Shown: piece after piece, positions 23,301 to 27,061 of the stretch
Position numbering within the stretch: the stretch's first letter is position 1
Layout of the letters: every line of letters starts with the position of its first letter
Virus record (IMG/VR): IMGVR_UViG_3300029787_000263
Location: 1 to 27,061 of that record
Length of the DNA: 27,061 nt
From: a virus
Strand: one strand, 5' to 3'
Made by a program: the position numbers and the translations under genes
The notes under the pieces: generated by a model
The model's input: the letters and a program-made list of their open reading frames with translations, nothing else
Database searches by the model: none
Told to the model about the DNA's origin: nothing

Positions 23301-26300
23301 TTCCAATATTAGAAAATAATATCAGAGCATCCGATACACTTGATTTTAGACCAAGAGTATCTTCTTTAGCATCTGGAATAACAACAGCATCTCCATTTGC
23401 ATTTTCAATGAGAGCATTTGGTGTTTCTGGAAATAATCCAACATTAGTTGTATCTCCAGAAGAAAGTTCTATATTAGGATATAGTTTCTATCTACCACGA
23501 ATTGATAAAGTTGTTTTAGATAGTTTAGAAAATTTATCTGTTATTAAAGGAGTATCTTCTCTTGATCCAAAAGAACCTTTAAATGTTGAAGCTGCAATGA
23601 CAATTGCAACTATAGAATTACCTGCATACTTATATGATCCTGATGATGCTAAAGTCATTATGATTGATAATAAGAGATTTACTATGAGAGATATTGGTAA
23701 ATTAGAAGATAGAATTGAAAATTTAGAAACAATTACTTCTTTAAGTTTACTAGAATTAGATACAAAAACACTACAAATACAGGATGCTGATGGATTATCA
23801 AGATTTAAAACAGGTTTCTTTGTAGATGATTTTAAAGATAATAATTTACTTGATATAACAAATCCAGATTGTAAGTGTGATGTTAATTCTGAAACAAAAG
23901 AATTGGAAACACCTCTTGATTTCTATTCAATTAAACCAGAAATTGCCCTTCTTCCAACATTAAATTCGGATGAAGTTGATCTATCTGCAGATTTAGAATT
24001 ACTTGATTCAAATCTTAAGAAAACTGGTGATATTGTCACATTAGATTATAGCGAAACAACACTTCTTGATCAACCATTAGCGTCTAGAACAGAAAACGTA
24101 AACCCATTTAACATCGTTAAGTTTGATGGAATAGTCACATTAAATCCAGCAGCAGATAACTGGACTCGTAATGTATTCATTCAAGGTGGTGAGAGAACGG
24201 TCACAGGAGATACAGAAGGAACATTTATTACTGAAGTTAAAAGTGGTAGCAGACCTGATGACCATATACGCTCAAGAAACGTAAAGTTTGAAGCAAATGC
24301 ACTTAAACCATTCACAAGATACTATCCATTCTTTGATGGCACCAGTGGAATTGATATTATTCCAAAACTAGTAGAAATTACAATGGTATCTGGTTCTTTC
24401 CAGTCTGGTGAAACTGTAACTTCAAATGATAATGATATTATTTGTAGAATTTGTCAACCAAATCATAAAACAGGAGATATAAATTCACCATCCACTACAT
24501 TTGCAAACAATCCATATAATACATCTATCACACTTCCAACAGGATATTCAGCATCTGCTACAGTTCTTAACGTTGATATAGCATCATTAGCAGAAGAAGC
24601 ACAGGGTAGATTCTTTGGAAGAATTGAAAATGGAATGACATTACTAGGTCAAACCAGTGGTGCAATTGCTACTGTATCTAATATTAGACTTATAAGTGAT
24701 ACTTTTGGAGATACAATTGGATCTTTCTTCTTTAGAGATCCTCTTGCAGTTCCAGAACCACCATTGAGATTTAGAAATGGTACAAGAACATTCAAATTAA
24801 CATCAAGTTCAACAAATGCAATAGCATTAGCAGGAACACCATCTATAAGCAGTGCTGAAACATCGTATAGAACTAGTGGTATTGTAGATGAATTTGTTCA
24901 AACAACGGTTACTATCAGAACTCCACCACCACCTCCTGTTCCTGTTGTAATTAACGTAACAAATATTACGCAAGAAATTACAAATGTTACAAATATCACA
25001 GAGGTACGAGTAGTACGAAATAGAGATCCATTAGCACAGACATTTACTGTGGATGAAACAGGTGCTTTCTTATCCTCCGTAGATCTATTCTTTGCAGAAA
25101 AAGATAACAATGAAAAATTACATGTTCAAGTTAGAACAACTGAATTAGGTACACCAACTAATAAAATAGTTGTTGATTATGCTCATGTTTCTCTTGAACC
25201 ATCACAAATCAATGTGTCAACTGATGCGTCAGCTGCAACAACAGTTACTTTCTCATCACCAATATACCTACAAGCAAATGAAACATATGCAATAGTTCTT
25301 CTTGCTCCAACTACAAATAATTATTTACATTGGATTGCAAGAATGGGTGAAGCAACAGTTGATACTCAAAGTTTACCTAATACTGAAAGTGTAATTATAA
25401 CAAATCAGTATCTTGGTGGTAGTTTGTTTAGATCACAAAATGGATCAATCTGGACAGCAAACCAGTTTGAAGATATGAAACTTAAATTAAACAAATGTAG
25501 TTTTACATCTACTTTAGGAACTTTATATCTTTATAATCCAAAACTTGGAAATAGAAATGCTCAAACAGCAAGATTATTACCAAATTCAATTACAACATTA
25601 CCTCGAAAGTTAAAAGTTAAAATTGATGCAACAAATAATGCAAATTTAACAATTGGAAGAAAGGTTAGTGAAGGTTCAACAACAGGACCAACTGGAATTA
25701 TTGAACAGAAAGGTGCTTCTTTAACATCTACAGCGATCACTAACGCTGGTATTGGATATTCCAATGGTTCTTTTGCTGCAGTTCCACTATATAACATCAC
25801 TGGAAATGGTACAGGTGCTCAAGCAACTATAACCATAACAAATAATATTGTTGCCAGTGTATCAGTTTCTGCTAATGGATCAGGATATGTCAAAGGTGAT
25901 ATTTTAGGAATTACTACATCAAATGTAAGCAAAGGAAAAAGTGCACAACTTTCAGTATCTGCTATTAATGCAAATACAGATACACTTTATCTTACAAATG
26001 TTCAAGGTCAAGAATTTACTAATGATGAAGATGTATTTTATTTTGCAGATAATAATACAAGAACACCAGTTCAAGCAGGTGTTATCAAAGTTGATGGTGC
26101 TTCAAGTGTTATTAGTCCTTTATATGAAGGAAACGTATTTGAAGTTCAACAGTATAGTCATGGAATGAAAGCAGATAATAACAAAGTTCAAATATCTGAT
26201 ATTCATCCTGATACTGTTCCTACACCATTGATTGATAATTCAACAATTACATCAAATACGATTAATGTTGGAGCAGCAAATACTTCATACTTTAATACTT

Positions 26301-27061
26301 ATGAAGGAATTACAACCTCATTTGGTTATGTAAAAGTAGGACAAGAAATAATGTTCTACAATAGTATCAGTGCAAATGGAACACTTGGTATTGGTACCAG
26401 AGGAATTGATAATACTGTTGCTCAACCACATGATGTAGATGCTTTAGTTTACAAGTATGAATTAAATGGTATTTCATTGATAGGAATTAATACTACACAT
26501 GATATGCCAACAGATTCTACGTTAAGTGCTTCTAAAGATATTGATAAGTTCTATCTTTCTGCTGGTAGATCAGTTAGAAATACTGGCGATAATCAAGTTA
26601 GTTTCACAAATGAAAAGACAGCAGGTGGATCAAATACATTTGCATCTAAAAACTTCCAATATAATGCAATACTACCTAGATTTAATGTTCTTACACCTGG
26701 TGAAACTACTGGATTATCAGCACAATTAAGATCCGTATCTGGAACAAGTGCTGGTGGTTCTGAAGTATCATTTATTGATCAGGGATATGAAAATGTAGAA
26801 ATAAATCAACTTAATCGTTTATCATCTACTCGAATTATTTGTTCTGAAGTAAATGAGTTATCAAAATTAACTAATTTACCTAAAAATAGATCAACCACTT
26901 TAGCAGTTCAGTTGACATCTCAAGATTCAAATCTTTCACCTATGGTAGATTTACAGAATGGAACATTAATTTTACAAAGAAATAAATTAAACAAACCAAT
27001 TTCTGACTATACAAACGATTCAAGATCTAATGAATTATCTGGTGATCCACATGCTGCTATT
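20309..27061 (+). CDS. Giant DUF4815-containing baseplate/tail-fibre protein (partial, at least 2251 aa)
   Basis: The ATG at 20309 follows gp8 by three bases, with AAGAA as a weak ribosome binding site, and the spot-checked frame stays open to the window end. The N-terminus NISPYYDDFDKTDNFYKVLF, then FPVQARELTSLQSILQNQ, then FKEGSMVIPGG, is the DUF4815 family hallmark, as is VSPGKAYVRGFDIDK (about 353-367). Later blocks are a short predicted coiled coil near 1125-1145 (IGKLEDRIENLETITSLSLLE), RSRNVKFEANALKPFTRYY (about 1321-1339), a proline run and Asn/Thr-Ile repeat (about 1538-1560), DPLAQTFTVDETGAF (about 1573-1587), and two GGxGY modules (about 1810 and 1855). It is in the gp9/gp10 slot and most likely a virion protein that connects wedge and fibres; that role is inferred from position. 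The 3' end lies outside the window. Confidence 0.85.
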   Translation, partial: MPQKTNLNISPYYDDFDKTDNFYKVLFKPGFPVQARELTSLQSILQNQVESFGSHMFKEGSMVIPGGIAYDSEYYSIKLNSEHLGVPISLYVDKLVGLRLTGQNSGVSIVIDKYLLPSDSTEVSDITFFIKYVSSGANNDGSSLEDGERLLTETTFAYGNTVFNVGDSVVTLISDNASSVGSAAAISNGVYFIRGTFVDVSADKIVLDPYTNTPSYRVGLSIQEELVTAKDDDGLYDNARGFTNFAAPGSDRLKIALILTKKSINDTSDKTFVELLRLDQGEVKVLNNKPQYNLIRDYFAKRTFEESGDYTVEGFGVQVANSLNDGLSNEGVFKSDQKTDQGIEPTEDLMAVKVSPGKAYVRGFDIDKAGTTILDVEKPRDKGKVDSALVPLALGNKIKVNNVQGTPFIGINNNHTISLSNSRLGSGTITGAPGTVIGEARVYSFSLSDAAYSNDATSWDLYLFDVQTYTQITTNLALSNTELPATSYVEGISSGAFGYAVSQGGGNTSHMLVQTSGTFIKGEPIRINGSIEIPRSIEEVKVFGTQDIKSVYQNAGGSGGIIDTSTVDFAADTVLSRVIPKGFTVADQLVINSAGITSCAGKNFLGIKSDTIIRYQRPNFGEIFNRVRHVSADGLTMDLDAVENVTGVCTGAIPATGQETVTFSIGRPSITNDEDSGLFAPLSNENISDINLSQSTLVVSKQLTGKSTGAAGTFSLYVSDLTGISSAFYENFDEDRYSIHYSDGAIEDLTSDQFTLSADGTTVNLTGLRTGQNNVVINSTVRKKDIVSKQKNFVRSDKITIDKTVSAASTEAGGLTVNSYYGLRVEDKEISLNVPDVINIVGVFESVDTSAPSFDKLTFISGLSLDTTSILGEKIIGSVSGAIAQITNRTSATQVEIVYLTQTKFNIGETVTFEESNITTNLQNITYGVYQDISDRFTLDKGHKEQYLDYSRIVRSAGFPKPTRKVTVVFNRYDVPSTDNGDIFTVSSYDLDRFTKDIPILENNIRASDTLDFRPRVSSLASGITTASPFAFSMRAFGVSGNNPTLVVSPEESSILGYSFYLPRIDKVVLDSLENLSVIKGVSSLDPKEPLNVEAAMTIATIELPAYLYDPDDAKVIMIDNKRFTMRDIGKLEDRIENLETITSLSLLELDTKTLQIQDADGLSRFKTGFFVDDFKDNNLLDITNPDCKCDVNSETKELETPLDFYSIKPEIALLPTLNSDEVDLSADLELLDSNLKKTGDIVTLDYSETTLLDQPLASRTENVNPFNIVKFDGIVTLNPAADNWTRNVFIQGGERTVTGDTEGTFITEVKSGSRPDDHIRSRNVKFEANALKPFTRYYPFFDGTSGIDIIPKLVEITMVSGSFQSGETVTSNDNDIICRICQPNHKTGDINSPSTTFANNPYNTSITLPTGYSASATVLNVDIASLAEEAQGRFFGRIENGMTLLGQTSGAIATVSNIRLISDTFGDTIGSFFFRDPLAVPEPPLRFRNGTRTFKLTSSSTNAIALAGTPSISSAETSYRTSGIVDEFVQTTVTIRTPPPPPVPVVINVTNITQEITNVTNITEVRVVRNRDPLAQTFTVDETGAFLSSVDLFFAEKDNNEKLHVQVRTTELGTPTNKIVVDYAHVSLEPSQINVSTDASAATTVTFSSPIYLQANETYAIVLLAPTTNNYLHWIARMGEATVDTQSLPNTESVIITNQYLGGSLFRSQNGSIWTANQFEDMKLKLNKCSFTSTLGTLYLYNPKLGNRNAQTARLLPNSITTLPRKLKVKIDATNNANLTIGRKVSEGSTTGPTGIIEQKGASLTSTAITNAGIGYSNGSFAAVPLYNITGNGTGAQATITITNNIVASVSVSANGSGYVKGDILGITTSNVSKGKSAQLSVSAINANTDTLYLTNVQGQEFTNDEDVFYFADNNTRTPVQAGVIKVDGASSVISPLYEGNVFEVQQYSHGMKADNNKVQISDIHPDTVPTPLIDNSTITSNTINVGAANTSYFNTYEGITTSFGYVKVGQEIMFYNSISANGTLGIGTRGIDNTVAQPHDVDALVYKYELNGISLIGINTTHDMPTDSTLSASKDIDKFYLSAGRSVRNTGDNQVSFTNEKTAGGSNTFASKNFQYNAILPRFNVLTPGETTGLSAQLRSVSGTSAGGSEVSFIDQGYENVEINQLNRLSSTRIICSEVNELSKLTNLPKNRSTTLAVQLTSQDSNLSPMVDLQNGTLILQRNKLNKPISDYTNDSRSNELSGDPHAAI
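23700..23830 (+). other. Short coiled-coil segment in the DUF4815 protein
   Basis: The stretch MRDIGKLEDRIENLETITSL, followed by SLLELDTKTLQIQDADG, has hydrophobic residues with heptad-like spacing and charged flanks. It precedes FKTGFFVDDF. It probably oligomerises the protein or forms a helical hinge between the DUF4815-like region and the distal region. Confidence 0.55.
24914..25020 (+). other. Proline run and Ile/Val-Thr repeat in the DUF4815 protein
   Basis: A run of five consecutive prolines followed by VPV (PPPPPVPV) is followed by NVTNITQEITNVTNITEVRV. The second piece alternates beta-branched residues with Asn/Thr at short period, as in triple-beta-helical shafts. It probably marks a rigid linker and a trimeric shaft between the coiled-coil half and the DPLAQTF domain. 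Confidence 0.55.
25736..25920 (+). repeat. GGxGY beta-module pair in the DUF4815 protein
   Basis: TNAGIGYSNG (about 25739) and SANGSGYVKG (about 25871) flank a strand pair with GNGTGAQATITITNN. The order and spacing match the pairs in gp8 and at the giant protein C-terminus. Confidence 0.65.

Noticed and set aside
25941-26729. Plus-strand open frames at 25941-26168 and 26526-26729
   Set aside because: They are out of frame with the DUF4815 gene, which is clearly coding here (for example the SDYTNDSR end region), and their products are Leu/Ile/Gln-rich composition artefacts.

Overview
The window is a compact, entirely plus-strand block of the structural module of a T4-like marine myovirus, most likely a cyanophage of Prochlorococcus or Synechococcus, possibly a related SAR11 (Pelagibacter) phage. 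The basis is the gene order gp25 - gp6 - giant gp7-position protein - gp8 - DUF4815 baseplate/fibre protein, the low G+C of the large genes, and a set of short proteins I recognise from T4-like cyanophages (AbrB-like, CxxC zinc-ribbon, very basic KKTRQG-type peptide). I see no host metabolic genes, integrase, transposon, tRNA or CRISPR.

Layout. Bases 1-3369 hold small accessory or morphogenesis-associated genes: the tail end of an upstream gene, a nucleotidyltransferase/ligase-fold protein with a KxDG motif, an AbrB-like small protein, a 60-aa protein, a GT-A-fold glycosyltransferase-like protein, then a chain of four genes (55, 46, 50 and 233 aa) whose stops and starts overlap. The 55- and 46-aa genes and the 50-aa zinc-ribbon gene (GTG start) are easy to miss. 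Two host sigma70-type promoters (TTGACT-17-TACTAT and TTGACA-17-TATGAT) serve this part. Bases 3370-27061 are baseplate wedge: gp25 (133 aa), gp6 (640 aa), a 4311-aa giant in the gp7 slot, gp8 (530 aa, enlarged relative to T4), and a protein of at least 2251 aa with an N-terminal DUF4815-like region that runs off the window.

Regulation. The T4-type late promoter core ATAAATA was found on the plus strand at only four places by eye, and all four lie within about 100 bases upstream of a structural start (gp25, the giant gene, gp8, the DUF4815 gene). gp25/gp6 and gp6/giant are joined by an identical 14-base junction in which the Shine-Dalgarno AAGG lies in the last codons of the upstream gene. 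So the window appears to cross from a sigma70-type block into a late-transcribed baseplate block.

Most notable biology. The giant protein is a mosaic of recurring beta modules: GGxGY repeats, HxFxxGExxxY turns, [DE]E...RG modules, NGxxQxP modules, a YHYH-like domain whose signature is replaced by YAYF, and a roughly 198-residue tandem repeat. The GGxGY module also occurs in gp8 and in the DUF4815 protein, so three adjacent baseplate genes share one building block. No defence or other enzymatic system is evident; the undescribed part is the architecture of these giant baseplate proteins.
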